Positions 1 through 6,081 of a stretch of DNA of 7,249 bases are shown one piece after another; position 1 is the first letter of the stretch, and the number at the start of each line of letters is the position of its first letter. The position numbers and the translations under genes were made by a program. The stretch is from an uncultured bacterium (GTDB lineage: Bacteria; Bacillota; Clostridia; Oscillospirales; Acutalibacteraceae): positions 1 to 7,249 of the forward strand of contig CAJMOI010000099.1 in assembly GCA_905215105.1 (NCBI GenBank), read 5' to 3'. Below the pieces are notes generated by a model. The model did no database searches. It was not told the DNA's origin and was given only the letters and a program-made list of their open reading frames with translations.

Positions 1-1
1 A

Positions 2-328
2 ATCCCCGTCAATAATAAACAGGGGCTGCGTCTTTATCGCCGGAAAGGTTTTGACAGCCAGCAATTCCGGGGAAAAGACGAAAGCGGAGACTATGTGGTT
101 CTGCTGGCCCGTCTGGATGAACCCCGGGAACAGGAGGAAGAGGGCGTCTTTTCCTATTATTTTGCCTCCCGGGCCATGCTGATCGCCGCCGCGGTCTTTC
201 TGCTGGGCTCTATGGTATTGGGACCTTTCCGCTATACAGAGCTTTCCGTAGCCTTTGGGGCGGCCTCCGGCATTCTGTCTCTGGCAGGGCTGGGGTTCGG
301 TTTTGCCTCCTGGGACGAAGAAACATAA
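2..328 (+). CDS. Putative GNAT acetyltransferase C-terminus with two trailing membrane segments (5' partial)
   Basis: The reading frame is open to the left edge of the window, so only the last 108 residues are seen. The visible start contains VNNKQGLRLYRRKGF (window codons from 8), which resembles the last conserved block of GNAT N-acetyltransferases, where an Asn, a Leu-Tyr pair and a Gly-Phe close the acetyl-CoA-binding fold. A strand-like YVVLLARLDEP follows, as expected at the end of that fold. After an acidic linker (EQEEEG) come two hydrophobic stretches of about 20 residues, AMLIAAAVFLLGSMVLGPF and one around LSVAFGAASGILSLAGLGFG, which look like a membrane hairpin; the protein ends in WDEET. 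An internal GTG at 95 could start a short 77-residue membrane protein, but it has no ribosome binding site and would split the GNAT-like block, so a longer gene is preferred. The GNAT call rests on one motif and is tentative; the membrane segments are clearer. Confidence 0.55.
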   Translation: MPVNNKQGLRLYRRKGFDSQQFRGKDESGDYVVLLARLDEPREQEEEGVFSYYFASRAMLIAAAVFLLGSMVLGPFRYTELSVAFGAASGILSLAGLGFGFASWDEET

Positions 329-364
329 ACAGAATCAATACAGAAAACGAAAGGAGAAATTACC

Positions 365-661
365 ATGGGAATTGATTGGGAAGAAATTTTGGGCGCAGAA
401 GGCGAGGACATGGCCTATGCCTATGACGACAGCATCCCCGACGATGACTGGGACGATGAGCCTGAAACGTTTGAACAGGATGACGAATGGGAACTGGATG
501 ATGAATGGGAAATCGACGATGAATGGGAGATAGAGGACTCTCCCGAATCTGAAGAAGCAACGGAGAACCAGTCTGAAGAAGCTCCCCAACCTTCCATTTC
601 TGAGATCGAGTTTCCGGACGATTTGGGCTTTGGCTATGATGACGAATCTCCCATAGAGTAA
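365..661 (+). CDS. Extremely acidic 98-residue hypothetical protein with DDEWE(I/L) repeats
   Basis: I do not recognise a characterised family. The ATG at 365 has a clear AGGAG at 352-356 with an 8-base spacer. By my count 44 of 98 residues are Asp or Glu, and there is no Lys, Arg, His or Cys. A six-residue unit occurs three times in tandem at residues 39-56 (DDEWEL, DDEWEI, DDEWEI), with earlier partial echoes (DDDWDDE at 26-32). Five Trp residues (5, 29, 42, 48, 54) sit in acidic surroundings. There is no signal peptide or membrane segment, so it should be cytosolic and probably largely disordered. The N-terminus MGIDWEEILGAEGED may form a short amphipathic helix. The gene lies 36 bases after the preceding gene, has no promoter I can see of its own, and is followed by a strong terminator, so the two are probably co-transcribed. 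Roles such as nucleic-acid mimicry, binding a basic partner or metal buffering are conceivable but nothing here proves any of them. Confidence 0.8.
   Translation: MGIDWEEILGAEGEDMAYAYDDSIPDDDWDDEPETFEQDDEWELDDEWEIDDEWEIEDSPESEEATENQSEEAPQPSISEIEFPDDLGFGYDDESPIE
479..532 (+). repeat. Three tandem 18-bp in-frame repeats
   Basis: Copies at 479-496, 497-514 and 515-532 each follow the pattern GA(T/C)GA(T/C)GAATGGGA(A/G)(C/A)T(G/C/A)-like and encode DDEWEL, DDEWEI and DDEWEI. The GAATGGGA core is identical in all three; differences are mostly silent third-position changes. They lie inside the acidic protein gene. Confidence 0.85.
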
Positions 662-687
662 GGGAAACCTGATCGACCATTAAGAAA

Positions 688-731
688 AGGCGAATCTCTG
701 TGCAGAGGTGCAGAGATTCGCCTGTATTTTT
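688..731 (+). terminator. Intrinsic terminator after the acidic protein gene
   Basis: A perfect 13-bp stem, AGGCGAATCTCTG at 688-700 and its complement at 711-723, encloses a 10-base loop. It is followed by GTATTTTTG. It lies 27 bases after the stop codon at 661 and separates this unit from the downstream GTPase gene. Confidence 0.9.
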
Positions 732-743
732 GTAAAGAGCCGC

Positions 744-772
744 TCGACGGAAACCCCCGGTTGTGCTATACT
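744..772 (+). promoter_or_regulatory. Extended -10 promoter for the Tet(M)-like GTPase gene
   Basis: TATACT at 767-772 is preceded by TG at 764-765 (TGC then the hexamer), a classic extended -10. A 4/6 match to the -35 consensus, TCGACG at 744-749, lies 17 bases upstream. Transcription would start near 779, about 29 bases before the ATG at 808. The promoter sits directly after the terminator at 688-731. Confidence 0.65.
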
Positions 773-807
773 ACTCGATAACGTGTTTTAACAGGAGGAG
801 ATTTTGG

Positions 808-2814
808 ATGGGCAAGGCAATAGAGGAACCTGAAAAGAAAAGCATTTGCATTGGCCTGCTGGCCCACGTTGATGCCGGAAAAACCACCCTTACGGAACAG
901 TTTCTGTTACACGGCGGGGCAGTTCGTCAGGCCGGAAGCGTAGACCGGGGGACTGCCCGCACCGACTTTCTCACAGTAGAACAGCAGCGGGGCATTTCCG
1001 TCCGGACTTCCACCGCAGTTCTGGACTATCAGGACACGGAACTGACTTTGATCGACACCCCCGGTCATGTGGATTTTGCCGCAGAGGTGGAACGCTCCCT
1101 CGCTGTGCTGGACGTGGCCGTGCTGATTATTTCCGCAGTAGAAGGCATTCAGGCCCAGACGGAAATTCTCTATGAAGCCCTGCGAAAAACCGGCGCGGAA
1201 ATTGTCTTTTTCCTCAATAAAATCGATCGAGTTGGCAGCCGCACCGAAGAAATTCTGGAGGAAATCCGGGAAAAATTCACCCCTCACCTGCTTCTTTGCA
1301 GTCAGATTTCCGGCGAAAGCAGCCGGGAATGCCGCGTTTCTCCCCGGACAGTTTCCAACCCGGATTTTGCAGGAGACGTGCTGGACGCGGTCAGTGAATT
1401 TGACGAGTCCGTATTGGAGCAATATCTGGAACAGGGCTCCGTACCGGCGGAACAACTGGAAACGGCTCTGGCTTCCTGTATGGAAAAAGGGCAGCTGTTC
1501 CCCGTTCTCTGCGGCAGCGCTCTTACAGACACCGGCGTGGGCGAGCTGCTGAATTTTCTGGTACGTTTCGGCCGTCCGGTGAAAAACCGCCGGGATGATG
1601 CGTTGTCCGGCGTCGTGTACCAGATTACCCACGACAAAACCATGGGCCGGGTAGCTCATGTGCGGCTGTTTGGGGGAAGCATTCAAAATCGGGATACGGT
1701 ACCCTTCTTTACCCCGGGAAGCGACACCATACAGCAGGGAAAAGTCAGCCAGATCCGCCGTTATTTCGGCGGACGCTGTTCCGATCTGGGACAGGTACAC
1801 CGTGGACAGGCGGCAGCGCTGTGCGGCCTGTCCAATGCAAAGGTGGGCGACATTCTGGGAGAAGCCGGAGACTTATCCGGATTCCATCTGGCGGCACCCC
1901 TGCTGCGGGTACAGGTACTGCCTGCCCGGCCGGAAGAACTTCATGCCGTGCTGGAATGCTTCCGGGAACTGGACGCCGAAGACCCGGCTTTACAGTTGGA
2001 ATACTATCCCGATGAAAAGGAAATCGATATCTGCATCACCGGCGTGGTGCAGCTGGAAATCCTGACCGCACTGGTATTGGAACGGTATGGCCTTTCCGTT
2101 TCCTTTTCTCCTCCTACGGTGCTGTATCAGGAAACGCCCTTCATGCCCGGCCGGGGAGTGGAAGCCTATACCATGCCCAAGCCCTGCTGGGCCATTATCG
2201 AGCTGGACATTGAGCCTTTGCCCCGAGGCAGTGGATTTGTTTATGAAGCCCATGTCCCCAACAACCAGATTTTCTACCGGTATCAGAACCATGTGAAAGA
2301 AGCCCTTCCCCGGGCTTTGAAACAGGGACTGTATAACTGGCCGGTCACTGACCTGAAAGTCACATTGTCGGGTGGCAGCCACCACACCGTCCACACCCAT
2401 CCTCTGGATTTCTTTCTGGCCACACCCATGGCGCTGATGAATGGCCTGATGAATACCGGTACCACTCTGCTGGAACCTATTCAGCTCATGCGGATTTCCG
2501 CACCGGAAGAACTGGCGGGAAAGCTCATCGGGGATATCATCGCCATGCGGGGGACTTTCGACACACCGGTGATTCACGGCGGTACGGTTACACTGGAAGC
2601 CCATGTTCCGGTAGCGGAATCTCTGGACTATGCCCTGCGGCTGGCTTCTCTTTCGGGAGGCCGTGGGATTCTCAGCACCCGGTTTGCCGGATATGAGGTC
2701 TGCCCCGAAGGAATGGGCAAAGTGGGAAAGCGTCACGGTGTCAATCCTCTGGACCGGGAAAAGTGGATTCTGACTCAGCGCAGTGCCATGAGCGGCGCAG
2801 GAAATGAAATGTAA
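808..2814 (+). CDS. Tet(M)/Tet(O)-family ribosomal protection-like GTPase (EF-G-like)
   Basis: This 668-residue protein is a translational GTPase related to EF-G. All G motifs are present: AHVDAGKT (19-26), RGIS in switch I (61-64, usually RGIT), DTPGH (83-87), NKID (137-140) and GSA (236-238). Family-specific blocks follow, including EDPALQLEYY (391-400), PLPRGSGFVYE in domain IV (470-480), ALKQGLYNWPVTD (503-515) and GTTLLEP (551-557). Length is slightly above the roughly 640 residues of Tet(M). The start at 808 has AGGAGG at 793-798 with 9 bases of spacing; an in-frame GTG at 763 lies inside the -10 region and is rejected. Family members bind the ribosome and displace tetracycline, acting in the cytosol at the decoding site. 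Here the loop III tip is SHHTVHTH (524-531), not the YYSPVST of Tet(M), so the drug-displacing contacts are not conserved. It may be a chromosomal relative with another ribosomal role. Family assignment is firm; tetracycline resistance is not. Confidence 0.93.
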   Translation: MGKAIEEPEKKSICIGLLAHVDAGKTTLTEQFLLHGGAVRQAGSVDRGTARTDFLTVEQQRGISVRTSTAVLDYQDTELTLIDTPGHVDFAAEVERSLAVLDVAVLIISAVEGIQAQTEILYEALRKTGAEIVFFLNKIDRVGSRTEEILEEIREKFTPHLLLCSQISGESSRECRVSPRTVSNPDFAGDVLDAVSEFDESVLEQYLEQGSVPAEQLETALASCMEKGQLFPVLCGSALTDTGVGELLNFLVRFGRPVKNRRDDALSGVVYQITHDKTMGRVAHVRLFGGSIQNRDTVPFFTPGSDTIQQGKVSQIRRYFGGRCSDLGQVHRGQAAALCGLSNAKVGDILGEAGDLSGFHLAAPLLRVQVLPARPEELHAVLECFRELDAEDPALQLEYYPDEKEIDICITGVVQLEILTALVLERYGLSVSFSPPTVLYQETPFMPGRGVEAYTMPKPCWAIIELDIEPLPRGSGFVYEAHVPNNQIFYRYQNHVKEALPRALKQGLYNWPVTDLKVTLSGGSHHTVHTHPLDFFLATPMALMNGLMNTGTTLLEPIQLMRISAPEELAGKLIGDIIAMRGTFDTPVIHGGTVTLEAHVPVAESLDYALRLASLSGGRGILSTRFAGYEVCPEGMGKVGKRHGVNPLDREKWILTQRSAMSGAGNEM

Positions 2815-2840
2815 AAGAAAGTATCCCTGAAAACGAATTT

Positions 2841-2875
2841 GAGCGTTCCTCCCAAATGGGAAGAACGCTCTTTTT
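2841..2875 (+). terminator. Terminator of the GTPase gene, at the convergence with araC
   Basis: GAGCGTTCCTCCC at 2841-2853 and GGGAAGAACGCTC at 2858-2870 form a 13-bp stem with one C-A mismatch and an AAAT loop, followed by TTTTT at 2871-2875. It lies 26 bases after the GTPase stop. The AraC gene on the other strand ends at 2892, so the hairpin may also stop its transcript, although the T-tract on that strand (CAAATTCGTTTT) is poor. Confidence 0.9.
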
Positions 2876-2891
2876 GGCTTTGATTCACGAT

Positions 2892-3782
2892 TCAGGAGGA
2901 TTCCTGCTGTTTTCGCAGCTCCTGCTGCCGATAGTAGGCCGGTGTAATGCCCACGTTTTCCCGGAAAACTTCAATAAAATAGCTTTGGGAATTAAAACCG
3001 CTGTCAATGGCCACATCCAGCACTTTCCGGTCGGTTTTGCGCAAAAGCTCCATAGCGCGGGTTAGCCGGACCGTATTGATGTACTGAACCGGTGTTTTCA
3101 TGGTGTACTGTTTGAACACCCGGCAAAAGTGTCCCGGGCTCATGCTGCACAGTTCCGCCAGCTCTCCCAGCGTAATCGCCCGGCCAAAATTTTCATGAAT
3201 ATAGGAAATGGCTTCCTTGATGCCGCTGACGGTTTCGCTGTCCCCACGGCCCTCCGGCAATCTTTGGGCATGGCGAAGCAGCAACCCGAACAACCGAAGC
3301 ATACTGGCTTTCAGGGGAAACACAAACAGCTCCGGCTGCTCCCGAAGCAGTCGGAAAGCCTGGGTAAAACAGCGATGAATTTCCCCGCCGTCCAGAGATA
3401 CCGGCTGGGTACATCTGGGCAGCAGCAGTTTTCCGCTGACTGTGGGCGCTACATACTCCATCCGGATTCCGTCTCCTTCTGCGCCACAGAGAAAGTCCGG
3501 AGAAAACACCACTGCCTGAAACTCACAGGGCTCTCCGGGCATGGCTTCCGCAGCGTGAAGCTCTCCGCTGTTAAAAAACAGCAGATCCCCGGCCGATGCT
3601 TCAAACAGCTCTTCTCCAGCCTGAATTCTCATGGTGCCTCGGGTAATGCGGAACAGCTCCATTTCCTCATGCCAATGACACCGAACCCCATTGGGACTGT
3701 TCAGATTCCGGGCCTCGTAACAGTCGATCGGCAGAAGGAGGCCGCCGTGCTGGCGGTTTTCCCGTAAATCGATATTCTGCAC
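2892..3782 (-). CDS. AraC-family transcriptional regulator with N-terminal cupin domain
   Basis: This 296-residue DNA-binding regulator has the usual AraC-family length and layout. The N-terminal cupin sensor shows HWHEEMEL (36-43) and GDLLFFNSGELH (65-76), the two conserved blocks of the ligand-binding barrel, with His36, His38, Glu42 and His76 placed as in metal- or sugar-sensing cupins. The C-terminus carries two helix-turn-helix units: ITLGELAELCSMSPGHFCRV (203-222), and residues 254-286 with the family signature SGFNSQSYF (261-269) followed by F..NVGITP..YR. The start is GTG at 3782, with AGGAGG at 3790-3795 and a 7-base spacer. It is transcribed alone from its own promoter and faces the GTPase gene. 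Many relatives control carbohydrate use, but no sugar gene is adjacent, so its target and ligand cannot be named. Confidence 0.93.
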   Translation of the reverse strand: MQNIDLRENRQHGGLLLPIDCYEARNLNSPNGVRCHWHEEMELFRITRGTMRIQAGEELFEASAGDLLFFNSGELHAAEAMPGEPCEFQAVVFSPDFLCGAEGDGIRMEYVAPTVSGKLLLPRCTQPVSLDGGEIHRCFTQAFRLLREQPELFVFPLKASMLRLFGLLLRHAQRLPEGRGDSETVSGIKEAISYIHENFGRAITLGELAELCSMSPGHFCRVFKQYTMKTPVQYINTVRLTRAMELLRKTDRKVLDVAIDSGFNSQSYFIEVFRENVGITPAYYRQQELRKQQESS

Positions 3783-3820
3783 TGGATCGCCTCCTTCTGT
3801 TTTCTTCTTATTTCTGTACT

Positions 3821-3849
3821 ATCATAGACGATTCTTCCATTCAGTGCAA
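3821..3849 (-). promoter_or_regulatory. Likely promoter of the AraC-family gene
   Basis: On the - strand TTGCAC (3844-3849) and TATGAT (3821-3826) are separated by exactly 17 bases. The -10 matches 5/6 of consensus and the -35 only 3/6, which would suit an activated or weak promoter. The predicted start site lies about 33 bases upstream of the GTG. Confidence 0.5.
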
Positions 3850-3901
3850 GAAATGTCGGAATGATTTACATAAAATTCAAATTTGGGGATATCTGGAGGA
3901 T

Positions 3902-3944
3902 TCAAAAAGCAAAACGCCCTGACGCTTTCGCAACAGGACGTTTT
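3902..3944 (-). terminator. Intrinsic terminator of the lipoprotein gene
   Basis: Read on the - strand, AAAACGTCCTG (3944-3934) pairs with CAGGGCGTTTT (3921-3911), with one G-T pair. The inner part, TGC GAAA GCG, closes with a GAAA tetraloop. GCTTTTTG follows. It begins 10 bases after the lipoprotein stop codon and insulates the AraC promoter from it. Confidence 0.85.
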
Positions 3945-3954
3945 CAATCGTTTT

Positions 3955-4653
3955 TTATGAAGCCTCCGGTTCCGCTTTGGAAACAGTCGGGGATTTCTCT
4001 TCACTGTACAGCACCAGCGACTGATCGATGGTTTGCAGCTCTTCTTCTCCTACCAGATAAGCGCCGTCTTTTTCCGCCAGCTCAATGGTAATTTCCCGGG
4101 ACTCATCCCAGCTAACCTGATCCAGCTGGGCTTCCAGATAATCCAGCAGATAATTACAGTACCGGCACTCGATTTCTGTCTGCGTTTCCCCTTCATAGAG
4201 TCCTTCGCTCACCAGTTTTGAAAAAGTCAGCACACGGTTTTCCAGTTCATCCGCGTGGGTGACAAACAGATTGACTGGAGAAACTTCCATGGTCACAATA
4301 CAGCCGGTATCGGTCTTTTCGCTGGAAAGCACTTCGTATTTACACTGGCTGTACAGCCGCCGGTAAAAAGCCATAGTGCGATACAGGGTCTTTTCGTTCT
4401 GTACGAACCCAAACCGCTCACCAAAATAAACCGCTTCCGAATAGAGCTTGTCCCGATATCCCTCTTCCGCTTCGTCTTCGTCGATACCGACGATTTCTTC
4501 ATACTCCTTGTGTTCTCCCTGATAGATGGACTGAATGACCGAATCCACATAGTCCACGGCCGTAAAGCTGTTCTTGACTTCCTGGGTGCAGCCTGACGCC
4601 AACAGCAAACAGCCTGCCAGTAAAATCCCCATCACTTTTCCTCTGATCTTCAT
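3955..4653 (-). CDS. Uncharacterised lipoprotein
   Basis: The 232-residue product begins MKIRGKVMGILLAGCLLLAS, a basic n-region and hydrophobic core leading to a lipobox LASGC with Cys22, so it should be lipid-anchored on the outer face of the membrane. The mature part is acidic and mainly helical in appearance, starting with FTAVDYVDSVIQSIYQGEH (30-48), then an acidic patch IDEDEAEEGY (57-66) and a region with Tyr/Arg-rich helices (FYRRLYSQCKYE, 96-107). Besides Cys22 the mature chain has Cys104, Cys118, Cys163 and Cys166, the last two as CRYC. The tail SEEKSPTVSKAEPEAS is low-complexity. The ATG at 4653 has AAGGAGG at 4662-4668 with an 8-base spacer; longer in-frame readings lack a site and would disrupt the signal peptide. 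It lies 52 bases after ymdB with no terminator between, so the two are probably co-transcribed. I do not recognise a characterised family; the function is unknown. Confidence 0.88.
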   Translation of the reverse strand: MKIRGKVMGILLAGCLLLASGCTQEVKNSFTAVDYVDSVIQSIYQGEHKEYEEIVGIDEDEAEEGYRDKLYSEAVYFGERFGFVQNEKTLYRTMAFYRRLYSQCKYEVLSSEKTDTGCIVTMEVSPVNLFVTHADELENRVLTFSKLVSEGLYEGETQTEIECRYCNYLLDYLEAQLDQVSWDESREITIELAEKDGAYLVGEEELQTIDQSLVLYSEEKSPTVSKAEPEAS

Positions 4654-4705
4654 CGTGCCCGCCTCCTTTATCTGAAATCCTCTGTTTTCTATCTCCAATG
4701 TTTGT

Positions 4706-5479
4706 TTATAAAATCTGCATTCGCTGAATACCGGTAGTGCGTCCCGTTTTCTCGTCAATTTCAAACAGACAGCAGTCCATACGGCATTCCCCGCCTGCCA
4801 ATTCGTGGCGGACAGGCATTTTGGTGCGGAGTTTTTCAATGATGATCTCCGGCTTGACTCCCAGTACTGACTGTACCGGCCCGGTCATTCCCAAGTCAGT
4901 GATATAGCCGGTTCCCTTAGGCAGAATGCATTCATCCGCAGTGGGGACATGAGTGTGGGTTCCAAACACTGCCGACACCCGGCCATCCAGAAAATACCCC
5001 ATCGCCCGCTTTTCGCCGGTGGCCTCTGCATGAAAATCCACCAGCACGATGGACGGGAGATCAGGCGTTTTCAACAGCTGGTCCATGGTCTCAAAAGGAC
5101 AGTCCAGATTTTCCATAAAGGCCGTGCCCATGAGATTGATCACCGCTACCTGCCGGCGGCCCATGTCGTAAATGCACAGACCTCTGCCCGGGGTGGAACG
5201 CTTGGGAAAGTTGGCGGGACGCAGCAGGGTTTCGTCCTCTTCATAGAGTTCATAGCTTTCCCGGCGGCGAAAACTGTGATTGCCGGTAGTAATCACGTGT
5301 ACGCCGCTGTCATACAGATGGCGGGCCGACGTGGGCAAAATCCCGTTTCCGTCCGCAGAATTTTCCCCGTTTGCGATGACCAGGTCAATCCCATACTGCT
5401 TTTTGATGGCAGGAAGCCTCTCCCGCAAAAACTGACAGCCGATGCTGCCCACAACATCCCCAATGGCCAATATATTCAT
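4706..5479 (-). CDS. ymdB: YmdB-family metallophosphoesterase (TIGR00282 type)
   Basis: This 257-residue protein matches Bacillus subtilis YmdB in length and motif order. YmdB is a dinuclear-metal phosphodiesterase that cleaves 2',3'-cyclic nucleotides and influences biofilm and motility decisions. Predicted metal ligands are all present: Asp8 in MNILAIGDVVG, Glu39-Asn40 in NGEN, Asn67-His68 in TTGNH, His150 in VDFHAEAT, and His175 and His177 in GTHTHVPTAD. LRPANFP (86-92) and the ITDLGMTGP region are also family signatures. The conserved block after GNH, normally T/I-W-D-x-K-E, reads SFRRRE here. The ATG at 5479 has AAGGA about 9 bases upstream. In Bacillus the gene follows rny (RNase Y); here the upstream gene is an EamA transporter instead. 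It has its own -10 element and probably runs into the lipoprotein gene. The protein should be cytosolic. Catalytic function is inferred from conserved residues. Confidence 0.93.
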   Translation of the reverse strand: MNILAIGDVVGSIGCQFLRERLPAIKKQYGIDLVIANGENSADGNGILPTSARHLYDSGVHVITTGNHSFRRRESYELYEEDETLLRPANFPKRSTPGRGLCIYDMGRRQVAVINLMGTAFMENLDCPFETMDQLLKTPDLPSIVLVDFHAEATGEKRAMGYFLDGRVSAVFGTHTHVPTADECILPKGTGYITDLGMTGPVQSVLGVKPEIIIEKLRTKMPVRHELAGGECRMDCCLFEIDEKTGRTTGIQRMQIL

Positions 5480-5534
5480 GCAATTCCATCCTTCTATCGG
5501 TTACTCCGTTTGTTTTCCATTTCATTTTCTTTTT

Positions 5535-5563
5535 ATTATAAAGCATCGGAAGCGAAAAGAAAA
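5535..5563 (-). promoter_or_regulatory. Probable promoter of ymdB and the lipoprotein gene
   Basis: A perfect TATAAT lies at 5540-5535 on the - strand in an AT-rich stretch. The hexamer 17 bases upstream (TTTTCT, 5558-5563) matches only 3/6 of the -35 consensus. Transcription would begin near 5528, giving a leader of about 50 bases. It lies in the 132-base gap after the EamA gene. Confidence 0.5.
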
Positions 5564-5611
5564 TCCCTTTCCGTCAGGAAACGCAAATTCTGCCCCCTGA
5601 AGAAAGGCAAA

Positions 5612-6058
5612 TTACAGTACCATCACCAATGTTCCAGCGGTAATCAGCACACCGCCCACGATCGTTTTCCAGTCCACCGTTTCGTGAAGGAAGAGAAACG
5701 CCAGTATCATGGTAATCACCACACTGAATTTATCCACTGGAACCACCCGGCTGGCCTCTCCGATTTGCAGCGCACGGTAATAACACAGCCAGGAAGCCCC
5801 GGTCGCCAGCCCCGACAAGATAAGAAAGCCCCATCCACGGGTCGAGATTGCGGAAATTCCGCCGACCGTGCCGCTGACCCAGACAATTCCCCAAGCCATC
5901 ATCAGCACTACGCCGGTGCGGATGGCCGTGGCCAGATTGGAGTTGATTCCTTCCATTCCCACTTTTGCCAGAATCGAGGTGAGCGCTGCAAAAACAGCGG
6001 ATAACAGAGCAAATACAAACCACATATTTTGTCTTCCTTTCCCTTGTTCCCTTTTCAT
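5612..6058 (-). CDS. Single-domain EamA (DMT superfamily) transporter
   Basis: This 148-residue membrane protein carries one EamA unit with about five hydrophobic segments: FALLSAVFAALTSILAKVG near the start, then AIRTGVVLMMAWGIVWVSG, WGFLILSGLATGASWLCYY, the VVITMILAFLFL segment, and IVGGVLITAGTLVMVL at the end. LATAIRT, SWLCYYRALQ and the VDK preceding the fourth segment are family hallmarks. Most DMT exporters have two EamA repeats and ten helices; this half-length form probably works as a dimer in the cytoplasmic membrane. The substrate cannot be predicted. The ATG at 6058 has GGGAG five bases upstream. A second ATG at 6025 (MWFVFALLSA) has AGGA about 9 bases upstream and would give 137 residues, equally typical of the family, so the start is uncertain. 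A TTG at 6085 is less likely. It is probably transcribed from the upstream cytidylate-kinase-like gene through the hairpin at 6091-6114. Confidence 0.9.
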   Translation of the reverse strand: MKREQGKGRQNMWFVFALLSAVFAALTSILAKVGMEGINSNLATAIRTGVVLMMAWGIVWVSGTVGGISAISTRGWGFLILSGLATGASWLCYYRALQIGEASRVVPVDKFSVVITMILAFLFLHETVDWKTIVGGVLITAGTLVMVL

Positions 6059-6081
6059 GACTTCTCCCTTCGTAGTTTCGG

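Noticed and set aside
335..680. Two - strand frames opposite the acidic protein gene
   Set aside because: They arise from the reverse complement of GAT/GAA-rich codons and give low-complexity Phe/Arg or His/Pro/Arg-rich translations without start signals.
763..807. Upstream GTG start extending the GTPase by 15 residues
   Set aside because: This codon overlaps the extended -10 element, lacks a ribosome binding site, and the ATG at 808 has an excellent one.
907..1800. A 297-codon open frame on the - strand inside the GTPase gene
   Set aside because: It is antisense to a well-conserved protein, has no ribosome binding site I can see, and its translation shows no recognisable domain.
1990..2736. 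A 248-codon open frame on the - strand inside the GTPase gene
   Set aside because: It mirrors codon structure of the conserved GTPase; no motif, start signal or promoter supports it.
3129..3767. A 212-codon open frame on the + strand opposite the AraC gene
   Set aside because: The AraC product has complete cupin and helix-turn-helix signatures, so the opposite frame is a shadow.
5561..5581. Possible terminator after the EamA gene (TTTCC-TGAC-GGAAA on the - strand, then a T-rich stretch)
   Set aside because: The stem is only 5 bp and three bases plus an A separate it from the T-run; too weak to call.
4949..6004. A 351-codon open frame on the + strand across ymdB and the EamA gene
   Set aside because: It is opposite two clearly conserved genes and their intergenic promoter, and the translation is low in recognisable features.
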